NCBI GenBank assembly: GCA_036346395.1
Contig: CM070611.1
Location: 22,268,473-22,332,472, forward strand
Reading direction: 5' to 3'
Origin: Hsuehochloa calcarea
Lineage: Eukaryota > Streptophyta > Magnoliopsida > Poales > Poaceae
DNA length: 64,000 nt
In this document: positions 1-11,405 of the stretch, piece by piece
Layout: every line of letters begins with the position of its first letter
How positions within the stretch are numbered: the stretch's first letter is position 1
Translations under genes and position numbers: made by a program
The notes under the pieces: generated by a model
Database searches by the model: none
What the model was told of the DNA's origin: nothing
Seen by the model: only the letters and a program-made list of their open reading frames with translations

Positions 1-1494
1 CGACCCCGCGCCCCTCCTCCCAGGCCGGTTGCACCTACTCTTTGTTTGCACATAACATACGTAAGGTAACACACAAGCAACAAGATGTTTTTGTTTTGTT
101 TTGTTTTGTTGTTGGCTGCTCTGTATTTGATTTTTTAAGGACTATAGCACTACAAACTTGACAGTGTTATTGTGTATGTAAGATTGTGACAGTGTTATTG
201 TGGTTATGTGTCAATTCGAGTGGAAACTATAGCACTACAAACTTGACAAGAGGTACTAAGTTTCTCCTTTTCTTTTAAGGACTGTTCGATTTGTACGTGT
301 AGTTCGAAGGCCCAATGACTATAGTGTTTAATTGGGTTGTAACTGAGAGAAATTGCCGTGGTGGAGAGAGATTGCTATGACAAAAATCGTGCTTCCGATT
401 GACGAACAGACAAGATAGGAACTGATATATTTCAATAAATGAAATCTTGATTTTTGTATCTCACAAGGTTATTTGGAGCTTGAAAATATTTTTTACAATT
501 CCTGCGGATATTGAACTCATGATTTTGTTAGGGGTCGACTATGCCACAGTCGCTTCAAATTTTCTTAAATTCCAGTAATTTTTGGAGATTTGGATTGAAG
601 AATTACTGAAGTGCTATTTATTTGGAGAGAGATGATATATCATATTTATTTGGCTCACAGAGAGAGATGTACGCATGCATGTTTAGTATGACTCATGTGC
701 CCTTTGAAAAAGTCCTATTGTTTTGTAATTGCTCTTGGTTGTAGTACACTTGTACTGACTGTTGGTTTGTTACATAGTCTCATCCATAGCATGTACTGGG
801 GGGTTCATTATGTATACATTTCTTTGGTAGCTTCTGGTGTGGGTTGCATGTTCCCTGGTTGTGTGTAACACATAAATTATCTATTTTAAATAAAAGTATA
901 ATTCTTTCTATTATTATAAGAATTGGAGAATTGGAGTATTGTTCGTGATCAAACTTGATCTCCTGGTTAATCATAATTTTATTGAGTGGTCTATTGGCTT
1001 TGCTATCTTTAAGACAGAGTAGTTAAGCATTATTTAGAGCTCAAGTTGTGAATTTGTGTTGTTTAGTTCAATTTATGAAGATTATTGACAATGGGGTTGA
1101 GATGGCAAAGGCTAGTTCCTTTGCAACTCTCTCTCTGAGAGCACACTCCATAATCAATCATATGTACATTATGCTCCTTATGGTTGATCTCATACATTAA
1201 TGTTGGGCATAACATTGTATTTATCATCAACGTTCTCTTATATGGTGATTAATGCCTTTTATGAAACAATTTTTGCATTGCTTGCCCACAAATGTCCTAT
1301 GGTTCACGAGATCCGGAATGCTTTTGTGGACATTCAAATATTGACTACTATCTTTAATATCATCTAACGGATTACTTTGGCATGACTCACTTACGGATAG
1401 TCGTACTCGGTCTATGGATCAAAAGCGAGTTAATTTTTAATATTTGAAGTACAAACTCAATTTTATATACTATGTAATAATTGCGTCACGTAAC
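1..1494. other. AT-rich non-coding stretch, probably CACTA interior
   Basis: I see no supportable gene here. There is a TTTTG simple repeat at about 89-112, and a short duplicated phrase (ACTATAGCACTACAAACTTGACA) occurs at about 142 and 226. The region is probably intron or spacer of the CACTA element because no other boundary is visible, but this is inferred from position only. Confidence 0.4.
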
Positions 1495-1763
1495 TTATAT
1501 AGATAGCAAGTAAGCAAGATGGCGGAGGCACCGTCTTCGCGCGCCGTCATCGGCGTCGCCAAATCGTCTGGATCTCCGATCAAGGTGGTACGCAGCGAGA
1601 AGGCGAGGAATATCAAATTGCCCTCGGGCGCGCATAGCGATCACGAGGTCGATGGCGTCGGGATCCCGTGAGTCCCAAGAAAGCGGTGCGAGATTCGGAC
1701 CGTCTGCGGGGTACTTGCAGAGGCGGGTCCCCATCACCACCCCAACACGGAAGTCTCTAGCGG

Positions 1764-3150
1764 ATGTCTGAGAGACCGGTTGTGGGTGAACTTTCGCCTC
1801 GTTCACTTTCCACAAGCGGACCGAGCACGTGTGCGATGGCACTTGGCTTCTTTGGCGATGTCCCAGCGTGGAGGACCTTCAAGAGCACGCTTGTCACGCG
1901 ATGCGTGAACACGGGTCGGACGCCCTTCACGGCGTATCAATTTTGTCGCGGGATACATGGGGCGCCGTGCGAGATGAAGGCGGCGGCTAAATTCGAGAGC
2001 AAAGTCGGCGCCTGAGCTATCGGGCACAAAACACTCACCCCACGGACTCGGCACCCGGAGTGCAGCGGGTAAACCAGCGATGGCGGCGGAGGGCGAGGCT
2101 GCTTTGCCACGACCGTTTGCTATGATCTCGGACGGCGCGCTCGATCTGGTTAAGCGAGGGCATCGACCACGTCTTGGGCAACATCTCTCGACAAACCGTG
2201 AGACGAGGCGGTGTCTCAACGTCAGGTAAATTTCGAACCACTTAATTGTTAATAAGTTCATAACTTCATGGTGTCTACAATAACATGATGTTCTCTTGCG
2301 GGAAGAATTGACTTCCGCATGTTCCCAAGGTTCCTCAAGTAGGCGGGGAGAAGGATGTCTGTCTGATACAGGAAACAAGGAGCACCGGGTCGCCGCGAGG
2401 AGTTGGGATTTACGTACCTTGGAGGATGGATTCCCACACAACTCCGACACGTATAGGAGTAGGAAGAGATCCAAGGACCAAGCCGACGGCTCGGTTGGAA
2501 CATGTGATTATTTCACAATTTCAAGAACAAATAACAAACTTGCGAGAACCAAGTAAATCAACTCATGCGGCGCAAGCCGCCTGATAATTTGGGAGCAAGT
2601 CACGCTCGACATCGGATGGCGTCGCGTCCACATAATTACGGACATGACGGCGTGCAATTACCGATCGGCGGCATCGAGGTAATGTACATCTGCGGAGTGC
2701 TCGAAGATAGACCTATAGGGCGCCTTAGCTAATTGTATGCGCTTTTGTAGGAGCCGGCGCCACGCAAGCTCAAGTGAGGATAGTAGGGTCGATTCCTATT
2801 GAGGTGGCGGGGTATGGTGTATCCATACCGGGAAGAGCGATGCGACACGGTGCCCGGTGGCGAGGGTTACGCCCGAGTGCGGTGGACATGGTCCATGACA
2901 ATTTCATAGCCATCCATTGGAATTCCCCGAAGAAATCGAACACTAGGGATGCCACGCACACTTTTATCCGATGGCCCAAGAAGGACATCGCCTTTGGACC
3001 CTTGATGCGCGATATCGAGGACCCCCTCTCCAATAGGACCCTCGTCGATGAGTCCGCCTCAACCAAAGCTTGAAGCGCCACATCGCTTCCGTCGAGAAGG
3101 CGACAAAGGGACAAGAAAAGCGTGTCACCATATCGGTCCACTGAGGCGTC
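1764..3150 (+). pseudogene. CACTA second ORF, middle part (coiled region plus DUF8039-like domain), broken
   Basis: Several plus-strand reading pieces in different frames resemble the large non-transposase ORF of rice-type CACTA elements. About 1836-2010 reads AWRTFKSTL...TPFTAYQF. About 2296-2510 begins REELT and contains GFPHNSDTYRSRKRSK, a highly recognisable segment of these proteins. About 2774-3010 ends in THTFIRWPKKDIAF, matching the end of a DUF8039-like domain. No single frame links the pieces, so at least two frameshifts are needed. The product's function is not established; the domain is common in Spm-like elements. Minus-strand ORFs over the same bases (1495-2474) look like shadows. 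The assignment rests on remembered family motifs, not on a search. Confidence 0.6.
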
Positions 3151-3689
3151 ACACGGAAAGCGTCCCTCGGCCGCCTCGTTAAGGAGAAATCAAATCGAAG
3201 AACATTAAGGCACCTCCCAAACCCGTGAAATACTCCTCGGAAGTCCGTTGGTCTCTGGCGCGAAATAAAGAGCTCGGGAGTAGCTTGTCAAGCTTTGCAT
3301 GATTGGTACTTGCGCAAGACCGGGCGAAGGGGGGTCATCTGGAATCACCGTCGGATCGGGAGGGAGCATTTTCTCCACGAGCACCGCCGCCGTCGTGGGC
3401 CGAAGACTTATATGACTTATACAACCTAAGCGCCCTCGGCGCCTCACTTCTACGATCTTTGGACCTTTGTAAGTGTGTGCAATCAATTTCTACACTCACG
3501 TGATCTGGATAAATATCATAACTCGCCGGCTTATGCGGATACATTATGAAATGTGCCCATCGAATCAAAGAACGGTGGGTTTCCTCGACCACACGTGGTC
3601 TCTGAGCAAACAATCAACCAAGGCGCATCCTCGTCGAGAATTACATAAAATGGGATTGCTTGCTCGAGCGGCGGGGAGTACATAATGGT

Positions 3690-4456
3690 ACCTACAACCG
3701 AGTAAGTGCTTCAATATTTGCTATACAAATTACGTTTCAACATAGGTTTATATGACTATAGCGACATACGAGTAGGTTCCTTTGGATTCTTGATTCTTGT
3801 GCCAAAGAGGAACATGGTATTGTACCTTGATTCTCTACTCAACAAAAATCACGACTTCACCATTCTTAAAGAAATACTCGAGCGGTATGTAGTCTTCCTC
3901 CGCACATAACTCTATTGTAGTCTTCCTTCGTTTTAAATGGACAAGGATAACTTTTTGAATCATGTAGAGGCGTTCATCGGCTATGTTGCGAGGAGGTTTA
4001 TACAAAGGAGACCGCCACAGCGACTCACGAGGATCACGATTTCGATCAGACGCTACAACACAATAATCATATATCATACTCAGTAATATTGCGTCTCGAA
4101 TATTTGTGCATATATATGTAATTCTATTTTTGCGGTCTTGCCCGGCAAAGCGAGATCACCTATCGCATTCTCGTATGCCATCATATCACTATTGATTGCT
4201 TCTAGGACGAGCGATCCCGGGTTTGTCAATCTCGTAATAATTATCTCCTAATTATAAATTTAAATATATATGCTTACTACTTTACTCTGCTAGCAGCGGG
4301 GCTTGAACATAGAGTTAAATGCGATCGAGATGGATCGAGTCACGCACATTCGAGGAGCTCTGTGGCTTCATCAAAGCGGAACATAGTTAACACCAGCGGA
4401 GAGTTTCACGCCGTCGACACGATGAACGACCTTAAAGCAGTTGATTCAATATTGTA
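3690..4456 (+). pseudogene. CACTA ORF, Ulp1-like C48 peptidase domain, broken
   Basis: The plus frame at 3706-3909 contains LVPKRNMVLYLDSLLNKNHD, which matches the segment following the catalytic His-Trp in the C48 (SUMO-protease-like) domain carried by plant CACTA elements. The Asp of the LYLDSL motif is present; the His-Trp just upstream is not in frame and appears lost to a small deletion at about 3775-3800. Further on, in other frames, come EELCGFIKAE (about 4353-4383) and a segment reading SGEFHAVDTMNDL (about 4395-4435), typical of the C-terminal end of these proteins. The reading is interrupted at least three times, so no functional protease is encoded as written. Confidence 0.6.
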
Positions 4457-4659
4457 ATTCACTTTGGTGGTTGTAATTCAATTTGTAACTCTAGCGACAA
4501 TATATACTTGAAACATTCTTTTGTAATTGATTTTGAGTTAAATGATCACTTTGAGTTGGCGGCAATTATACGTGACATGTTTCTACTTGCTAGTTTTGAG
4601 AGGGCATGGCTAGCAATTCCACGAGGCTAGTGAAAATACGAAAAAATTCAATTAGGTTA

Positions 4660-5047
4660 AGGACTTATCACACGGCGGTTCTAACAGCGAGCAAATGCAG
4701 CGATCTGAATAACCCTGAGGCGGTTTGTAGTTGAAGCGATGCGTGATATTTCTTATCACGAGCGGTTCCAACTACGAACCGTCTATGATATCTAATAATC
4801 ACGAGGCGGTTCGTTTGGGCGAACCGCGTGATTATGTAATATCCTGAGCGGTTCCAACAACGAACCGTCTATGATACTACATAATCGCAGACGGTTCGAC
4901 CACGAACCGTCGATGATTATTAGTATCCAAACGATTTTCAACCGTGCGTGATAACCACTTTGTTATCTCGGACATAACATTTGAGACGGTTCAAAAACCG
5001 TCTGTGATGGCTATACGAACCAAATGATGACCTTTTACGTAGTAGTG
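4660..5047. repeat. CACTA right subterminal repeats and terminal inverted repeat
   Basis: At least eight copies of a motif of the form GAGCGGTTC or GACGGTTC occur with the inverse GAACCGTC, alternating in orientation over about 350 bases, and the block ends in the TIR at 5031-5047. In En/Spm elements such subterminal repeats bind the element's own DNA-binding protein. Some copies read GAACCGTCGATGA or GAACCGTCTATGA where the sister repeats elsewhere in the window read GAACCGTCTGTGA. Confidence 0.8.
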
Positions 5048-5640
5048 TGCGAGAGCCGGGTTTTCGCCCATATCTCAACTCATAAGAAGTGCGATGCAAG
5101 AGTGCGAAGAAAAACTACTGTTAGAAACATGACAAGCGTAGCAATTGCCTCATTAAAACTTCCTAGGTGTAGAGTACTCATCAAGCATCGTCTGGCCATC
5201 TCGACCAAGGTGCGGTTCTTCCTCTCCACAACGCCATTTTGTTGGGGGCGTATGGAGACAAGCTGGTGCTCTACACTGTCTCACCACAAAACTCTCAAAG
5301 TAGGAATTCTTGAACTCGGTGCCATTATCGGTCTGGTGCTCGTAATGCACTGGGAGCTCAGCGAAAGCCTACTAAAAGACCACGAAAAGAGTAAGCGTCT
5401 CATCCTTGAGGCTAAGAAAAACACCCAAGAATACCTCGAGAAGTCATCGACTACGACAAGTGCGTACCACTTCCTCCTCTTGTGCACTCTATTTGGTCCT
5501 CATGTGTCCATATGGGCGGTTGACACAGTGCATCATCATAGTCAGCTATGGCGGAGGATGTGAAGCGGCAACCATTTTGCCGTCTTGACAAGGAGCACAA
5601 ACAAGATCCTTGACCATTTTGAGTTTCGCAAACCACGAAT
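5048..5640 (-). pseudogene. Copia M integrase core, broken
   Basis: Minus-strand frames carry the rve integrase core of Copia elements: YALVVVDDFSRYSWVFFLAS (5487 down to about 5400), then NGTEFKNSYFESF (about 5325-5285), KWRC-GEEEPHLGRDGQTML in a shifted frame and DEYSTPRKF at about 5160. The first Asp (VVDDFS) and the second Asp (DNGTEF) of the D,D,E triad are visible. The reading changes frame between these blocks. The upstream part with the GAG-pre-integrase region lies at about 5600-5640. The downstream part is displaced by the CACTA insertion. Element P has the same segment at about 22990-23560. Confidence 0.75.
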
Positions 5641-6003
5641 GAGATCGTGGCCGCTAACTCGGTCGGATGATCAAATCCTATATGACCAAGTCTCCTATGC
5701 GAGAAAGTGGATCACAGGATTGAAGCTACTAAACACCGAGAGGATCACCGAAGACTCGGAAAAATCAGCACGAAAGATCCTCCCATATCGAGAAATCCAT
5801 AACCGGACTACAGAAGAATCAAGAATTTTGCAATTGTTTTCTTAAAGCTCACCTCATACCGTCATCGGTGGTGAGAGGCAAAGCGATTATCTTGCGACTT
5901 ACTTACTAAGGCAACATCTTTCAAAATAAAGGAATTATTAATGCTCACTTTACCTTTAGCGATGACGCGCCCAAATGAAGCATCTCCAAAGGTGATCGTC
6001 TCA

Positions 6004-6201
6004 TCACAGGAGGCGCGGGCTAGGAAGAAAACCAGCAGGACTCACGGTCATATAGCGTGAACAACAGGAGTCTACAATCCGGACCTTTCCCTTCCCCCGC
6101 GACCACGAGTCAAGCAGTAAAGTCTCGATCTTGGGGTGAATCAGCGGTGATTTTGGCACCCAATCTTGAGTAACACGGTGACAGATGAAGTAGTCAAGCA
6201 A
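6004..6201 (-). pseudogene. Copia M protease-site region
   Basis: The minus frame reads VRIVDSCCSRYMT at about 6095-6055, the counterpart of the D-S-G-C-S-x-H-M-T motif that marks the aspartic protease/GAG-pre-integrase junction of Copia polyproteins. Gly and His of the usual motif are replaced (Cys and Tyr), so as written it would not be active. The equivalent in element P is at about 22540-22600, where GCSRHM is preserved. Confidence 0.6.
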
Positions 6202-6769
6202 GGCGACCTCTATCTACCCTCGCTCTCTGTCACTCAACAAGTCAAAAGATCTCGACCTATTCTTTGGATCCATTTGCTATGGGAGAAGCGAGTCGAAGTG
6301 CGATAACATCTTGATCTCGCTTGCGGGTAGCTATCTCGAAAGGAAAAGCGAGATCTACCCTCGGGGCGGCGGAAGATTACGACCAGCAGGAGCATGAGGA
6401 CGAAACTTCGAGAAAACTTCGGAAAAACCAAGTCCTCGATCTTGCCCAAAATCATCGGATGGAACAAACCTAGACCTCATGTTGGTCTTAGGTGCACTCA
6501 AGATGCGGGCTGACCACGAATGTGCCTAAGAAACTCAACCACGGTCTCTCACGCGCGATCTTGGCGCGCTGAAAAATGATCAACTAAATGTCCATCTTTA
6601 CGGCGAAGGTGCAATGATACTTCAGCCTTACGAGGTGCGCCGCAGGTGGAATCACCTTCTTCGAAATCCTTTGAACAAAACCCGACTTAAAATTGACTTT
6701 CTCGATCCACAGGCTTAGTTTTGATCACACAGTGCTATGGTTTTGAGCACGGCGGTGGATGCTTCCTCA

Positions 6770-8960
6770 TATCCTCTGGATATCATATCCTAGACCACGA
6801 TTAAATCTACAAATTTTAGATTTGTCTAGAATGAGATTGAGCTTCTTCTTGCCTCCTACAAACCTCTCGAGAGTGTTCATAAGATCTTGACACTCCCGAA
6901 GAGAGGTGCAAGAAGAGCGAGGGAGAAGACAGACGAGAAGGTAAGGGAGGCGGAAGAAGAACCAAACGAGAGGAAAGATTGGCTTGTGCACGCCTGGTAG
7001 ACTTTGAGGGACAGTCCTCTTGCTGCTGTGATTGGTTCACGTTGCTGGCGTCTCTACCAAACCCTTAGACTTCTTCCCGGCACACACAATACAAGCGGAT
7101 GATTGTGTCTCTAGAAGGTCCTTAGTTAGCTTCACACATTTTTCATCCAAAGCAACCAAATCACATTTTAGTTTATTACAATGATTGCATGGTGAGCTAA
7201 CAAGGTCCTTAGAAGCATCTTGAGCCAATTTGTTATTGTGATCAATCATTTCTTAAGCTGCTTGAACCTGATTCTAGTTCAATTGATTAACTTAGGGCCA
7301 GTTTAAACAAGAAACAATAGGCTCTAGTAGCGCGACTTGGAATTGACAATTTTGTGATCTGCCGTTTTAGGTTCATCTTGAGATTATTACAATTTTCACA
7401 AGTTTCGAGGCAGATCAAGCAACATGGTATAAAGACCTCTAAGCGAATTGTCCTTAACCTCACATGAGGTGCAAGCGATAGCCTCAATAGTAGTGGATGA
7501 AGGAGGTGCTACCCTACTCATCTCTAATTCAGAAGAAGGCTAATGTTCTCTACCTTAATCATGTCAAGTTCGGAGGACACACTATCATGCAAGGTCCTTA
7601 GTTTTCCATGTCATCAAGCAAAGCACGCAAGTGTCACAATCATCACGGGAGGGAGCGGATGTAAGTAAAGTAAGCTCCGTGATAGTCTAGCTACTTCCTT
7701 CTCCAACACGAACACTTAGCCTAGACTTAGCATGAAATCTACCTAGCTTAAGAAAAGCATCATTAAGCTGGTCGTAAGTGGGACTAACCTCGTCGGAGTC
7801 GGAGTATAGCTCGCTGTCGCTCAGTTCGCCCCCGAGGGCCATGAAGCACATGCCGGAGAAGTTGCCGTCGTCCTTGGGATCATGATCGTCCTTCCCATCA
7901 TCGTCACTCCACCCCTCCACCTCGGCGGTGTCCGGTTCGTCGAGGGCGGTGAGGGCGCGATGGAGCGACTTCTTGCCTTCCCAAAGTTGCGGAACTTCTT
8001 CTTGCCTTGATCAGTCTTTGAGGGCCGTGTTGCGGTTCTTGTCGATGTAGTCGTTCTTGCTCGGACCGCCATAGTCACCTTTGCCCTTCCCAAGCTTGGG
8101 ACAGTTTGCTCGGATGTGGTTGGGGCCACCACACTCGAAACAAATCACATGACCTCCTCTTTTTCCATCCCTCCTCCTCTTGTAATCATGAAAACTTAGA
8201 GCTAGGAGGGCTAGTTGTTCATCCTCAAGTTGCTCTAGCGATCATCGGTTATGTCACGAGAGCAGCGCTAGGGAGAACCACGTGTCGACTCGAAGAAGAT
8301 CGAAGTGGGATCGGTGACTAAAGCCATCATTGTGACTTGACCTTGAGAGACAATGTCAATCTCGTGAGTCTTGAGGCGAGTAAAGCGCATCAAGAGTCGA
8401 GTCGAGAGGTCCGTGCTATCTTTGATGGTAGTCACTTTCATCTCCCAAACACGAAGATCAAGTGCGAAAGCATCATCGGCGTTATCGAGTCGGGGTATGT
8501 AAGACCGACCGCTCGGAGGTTGCTCAAAATCTTGTGGCGAAAAGCACTCGTCAAGAGATTCACCGACAAGCATCTCAAATTTCTTGTATTCACGCAGGCT
8601 GGTCTTGTCGAGCCGTCTTAATCTGGGTGGTGCCCTCATGGTATGCATCGAGGTCACCCGGATGTAAATGTGAAATCAAATGAGAAATGCGATCAAATTC
8701 ATACTGCTCAAACCACGAATGATTATGTTCCTTGCCTTAGCATTTATCTCAACATCGGCCATGTTTCCCGCATTGATGTTTTCATCGGCGAGGACAACAA
8801 ATCGACCTTCACCTTTCTCGGATGGCATACCCCGAGCACGGATGTAAGTTTCCATTCGGCTCTTCGGAAGGGGTAATCCGGACCATCAAAAGCGGAGGCT
8901 TGGTGGAATACTTGTCAGTTGCCATGGCTCAACCGGAGGTTAAGATCTATCAAGAAGAGC
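6770..8960 (-). pseudogene. Copia M gag, broken into several frames
   Basis: From 8960 downward on the minus strand the pieces are: LRRLDKTSLREYKKFEML and LRVWEMKVTTIKDSTDL, then RLKTHEIDIVS (about 8390-8350), the UBN2-type gag core; a zinc knuckle VICFECGGPNHIR...NC at about 8150-8100, with all three Cys and the His; an Asp-rich, Ser-rich linker (7920-7690); a segment NDAFLKLGRFHAKSR (about 7770-7715); CxxC-containing SPCNHCNKLKCDL (about 7195-7150); and LNLILDKSKIC (about 6840-6800). Every block has a close partner in element P. Numerous one- or two-base indels break the frame. Gag would assemble the virus-like particle. Confidence 0.75.
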
Positions 8961-8967
8961 TAGCAGG

Positions 8968-8979
8968 CTCGATACCAAT
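8968..8979 (-). promoter_or_regulatory. Primer binding site of Copia M (initiator tRNA-Met type)
   Basis: Directly after the LTR end the minus strand reads A then TTGGTATCGAGC, which is the tRNA-iMet complementary site TGGTATCAGAGC with two bases missing at the CAG. Element P shows the same shortened form, while the chromovirus at 53923 has the full site. Confidence 0.75.
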
Positions 8980-10589
8980 TGAAGGACGAAATGGCAGAGA
9001 GGGGGTGAATGGTGCCTAAAATTAATACTCCCTTCTTTGTATTTAAAACCACCTACAAAGATCTCGAAGATCTAAAGAAAGTAAATGAAACAAGATCAAA
9101 TAACAAAAACAAGTTTCATCTTTGTTCTACGGAAATCGGAAGTTAAGGCGTGGGATTGCGGAAGTTCGCTTGCGGTAGTTCCGCAGTGTATATCGCGGAA
9201 GTTCCGCTTGCGGTACTTCCGCTGCATAAAATCGGAAGCTCCGATTATCTTGACCGAAGAACAGAACGCTCGGGTTTTTGCCCAAAAATCCAAACTACTT
9301 AATCTTGAATGCTCTTCTCGAGGTCAAGTTTTGAGGACATCATCCTAAACACCATCTTGACCTTATGGGAAGAATCGCAACCAAAGATTCAATAATCGAA
9401 CCAAAATCGGATTTCTTGAAGAAGGGGCAAGAAAGACCAAAACCAATGATAAGCGAGATTCTCAGATTCTTAGAGCATGAAACTTTGAGGAAGTAATAGC
9501 AATACCAAAACGATTCTAGATATGAAGTTTCATGCTATCTCATAAAACGAATCAAAAGATATGCAAAACCCTAGATATTCAACATGAACAGAGAGAGAGA
9601 GAGTTGCAAAATCAAATAATCGAAACCTCAGATTTCATTGGATTGAAACATGGATTCTGAGGTAGCAAAGAGGAATGATTACAATAGGTTTTAGTTCATA
9701 CTCTCCTCTCAACAAGCTCTCAAAAAGCAAAACAAATCCTTTTCTAGAGCTAACCTAATTTTCTCTCAAAGTCTATATCTAACTCGAGGTTCTCCCTATT
9801 TATAGCCTTTGCTAATGGGCCTCCAACCCATTAAGCCCGCTACACCCAGCGGAACCGCCTCCACTTTTGCCGCTTTGCGAAAAGACCCTTCGCCCCTTGC
9901 GCACCTTACGAAGCCTCCGTACACCTTGTTGTGCACGACTACGCAACCGCTTCAAGATTCACGCCGTCTTGACACATCCAGACCCTCGACCTCAGCGCCT
10001 CCTGCGCCTAGTCCGGTCCACGTGTCTCGCCACGACTCCATCTTGATGCCTGCGATCAACACAGACAAAAACACATCACATAGCATTGCACAATATCATA
10101 GCATCAATATTTGTATAAGACTCAAACTCATACAAAATCAAAAACACAAAATATTCTTCTACTGCGATTACGGACACAATCGGAAGTTCGCGCTTACTAC
10201 AAATGAAGTTCGATTTCGATTTATCCGCGCTGTCGGGTTTATCGGAAGTTCGCGCTCAATCTGCGGTACTTCGATCTTCTAACATCAGACTTTCGGATAT
10301 TTAATTCCGATTAGCAACTCGAGAGAACACTCAATGTCGGAAATATCGGACACTCGCTACCCCTTGTGCGGAAGTTCCGATTTCCTTGGCCAGAGACCAA
10401 AACCAGTTAATCGGAAGATCCTATTTCCAGCGGTGAGTTCGATTTATCGGATCTTCCGCTCCATACCACAGGTAGTTCGATTTCTGACTCAGCCGAAGCA
10501 GTCCAAACCGAAAAACTCAACTCTCAATCTAATCAACACACTTGTCAAATACTCATCACTCAGTGGAGGACCTCTCACATGGTCTCTCA
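8980..10589 (-). mobile_element. LTR of Copia M
   Basis: On the minus strand the LTR starts TGAGAGACCATGTGAGAGG at 10589, downward, and ends CATTTCGTCCTTCA at 8980, followed by the PBS. A promoter-like GGCTATAAATAG lies at 9805-9796. The near-start portion (10500-10150) and the near-end portion (9260-9130) contain many CGGAAGTTC/GCGGTACTTCC motifs. Its ends resemble LTR A/B of element P, but the body is about 500 bp shorter and strongly diverged. Confidence 0.8.
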
Positions 10590-11405
10590 CTCTCACGGGA
10601 TGTCTTCGTGTCTCCTTCTCCTCCTTGCCCTTTAGCTTGGGGCACTGGAGGCGAATGTGGTTTGGCTCACCACATTGAAGCATGTGATAGGTCCACTTCT
10701 CCTCCTATTCCTCACCTTGTTATACGCTCTTGTGAATTTGGTGGAAAGGAGGGCTAAGTCATCCTCGAGGCGGTTTCTCTAGTTGCTCATCACTTAAAGA
10801 ATGTAAAGCGGATAATGAAAAACGGATGAGCTACAATCAAGAGACTACGAAGAACAACCCTTGGATTTATCGACCACTAATGCCATCGACTCTGTCTTGG
10901 GAGGCGAGATAAAGTCAATCTCATGCGTCTTCAACCTCGAGTAAAGCTTATCCATGGTAAGCTCACTCATGAGATGTTGTCATTGATGGAAGTGATCTTC
11001 ATTCCCGGACCTTCACATCAAGAGCACTCGGAAGGTGGCGTGCATTCTCGGACTCGGAAATACCAGTCAACAAAGCGAAGATCATGAAGAATCTTAGAAA
11101 ATCTTCCCCCGGCTCATCCAAAGACTCACGAGGCCTTTGTTCGATCTTTGAGTATACTTTCTTGAGTGGTTGCTGTCTCACTTCCTTGATCGCGATGGAC
11201 CCTTCATGATAGTCACAATGAGTCGCGGATCTCGTGAAGCGGACCGCAAGTGAGCAACACGCTCAAACTCGGATCGACTAAGGCCTTGGATCAAATAATT
11301 AGAGCCTTCTTTGTTGGCCTCCACATGCGGGTGATCGTATCGTCATCGGTGGCGCGACATAAGGATTTTTCACCTTTAGCCAAATAGCGTGCCCTTGAGC
11401 CTCGA
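10590..11405 (-). pseudogene. Gag fragment of a second Copia (N) interrupted by Copia M
   Basis: Minus-strand pieces include FALLTGISESENARHLPSAL (about 11080-11020), MDKLYSRLKTHEIDFIS (about 10955-10905) and a zinc knuckle CGEPNHIRLQCPKLKGKEE (10680-10622). They resemble, but clearly differ from, the gag of M and P (CGGPNHIRASCPKLG). The fragment stops at the M LTR boundary on one side and at the homopolymer block on the other. Frameshifts are present. The simplest reading is that M inserted into the gag of N just after the knuckle. Confidence 0.65.

Larger units (their letters stand above)
1..5047 (+). mobile_element. CACTA (En/Spm) DNA transposon, right part; left end lies outside the window
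   Basis: The right terminus is visible: the sequence ends in CCTTTTACGTAGTAGTG, the inverted form of a CACTAC terminus, at 5047. Before it, from about 4660, lie subterminal motifs of the GACGGTTC/GAACCGTC type in both orientations. Coding remains inside (about 1764-4456, plus) match the second ORF of grass CACTA elements. Directly after 5047 the Copia M integrase reading resumes, so the transposon was inserted in that Copia element. A matching left terminus was not found in 1-1500, so the element extends beyond the window and its 3-bp target duplication (TGC at 5048-5050 on the right) cannot be confirmed. Confidence 0.8.
5048..10589 (-). mobile_element. Copia retrotransposon M (SIRE/Maximus-like), truncated by the CACTA
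   Basis: On the minus strand this reads LTR (10589-8980), primer binding site, gag with an extended C-terminal part, a DSGC-type protease region and the start of integrase, ending where the CACTA interrupts it at 5047/5048. RT, RNase H and the second LTR are not seen and should lie left of the window. The internal region is closely similar to Copia P (19647-25620), but the LTR is a different, diverged type. The long gag with two zinc knuckles suggests the SIRE/Maximus lineage; that lineage call is an inference. Confidence 0.8.

Noticed and set aside
1495..2474. Long minus-strand ORFs of 115 and 223 residues
   Set aside because: The plus strand carries recognisable CACTA protein motifs over the same bases, so the minus ORFs look like shadows of GC-rich coding DNA.
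9809..10282. 157-residue plus-strand ORF
   Set aside because: It lies antisense within the Copia M LTR and has no known domain.
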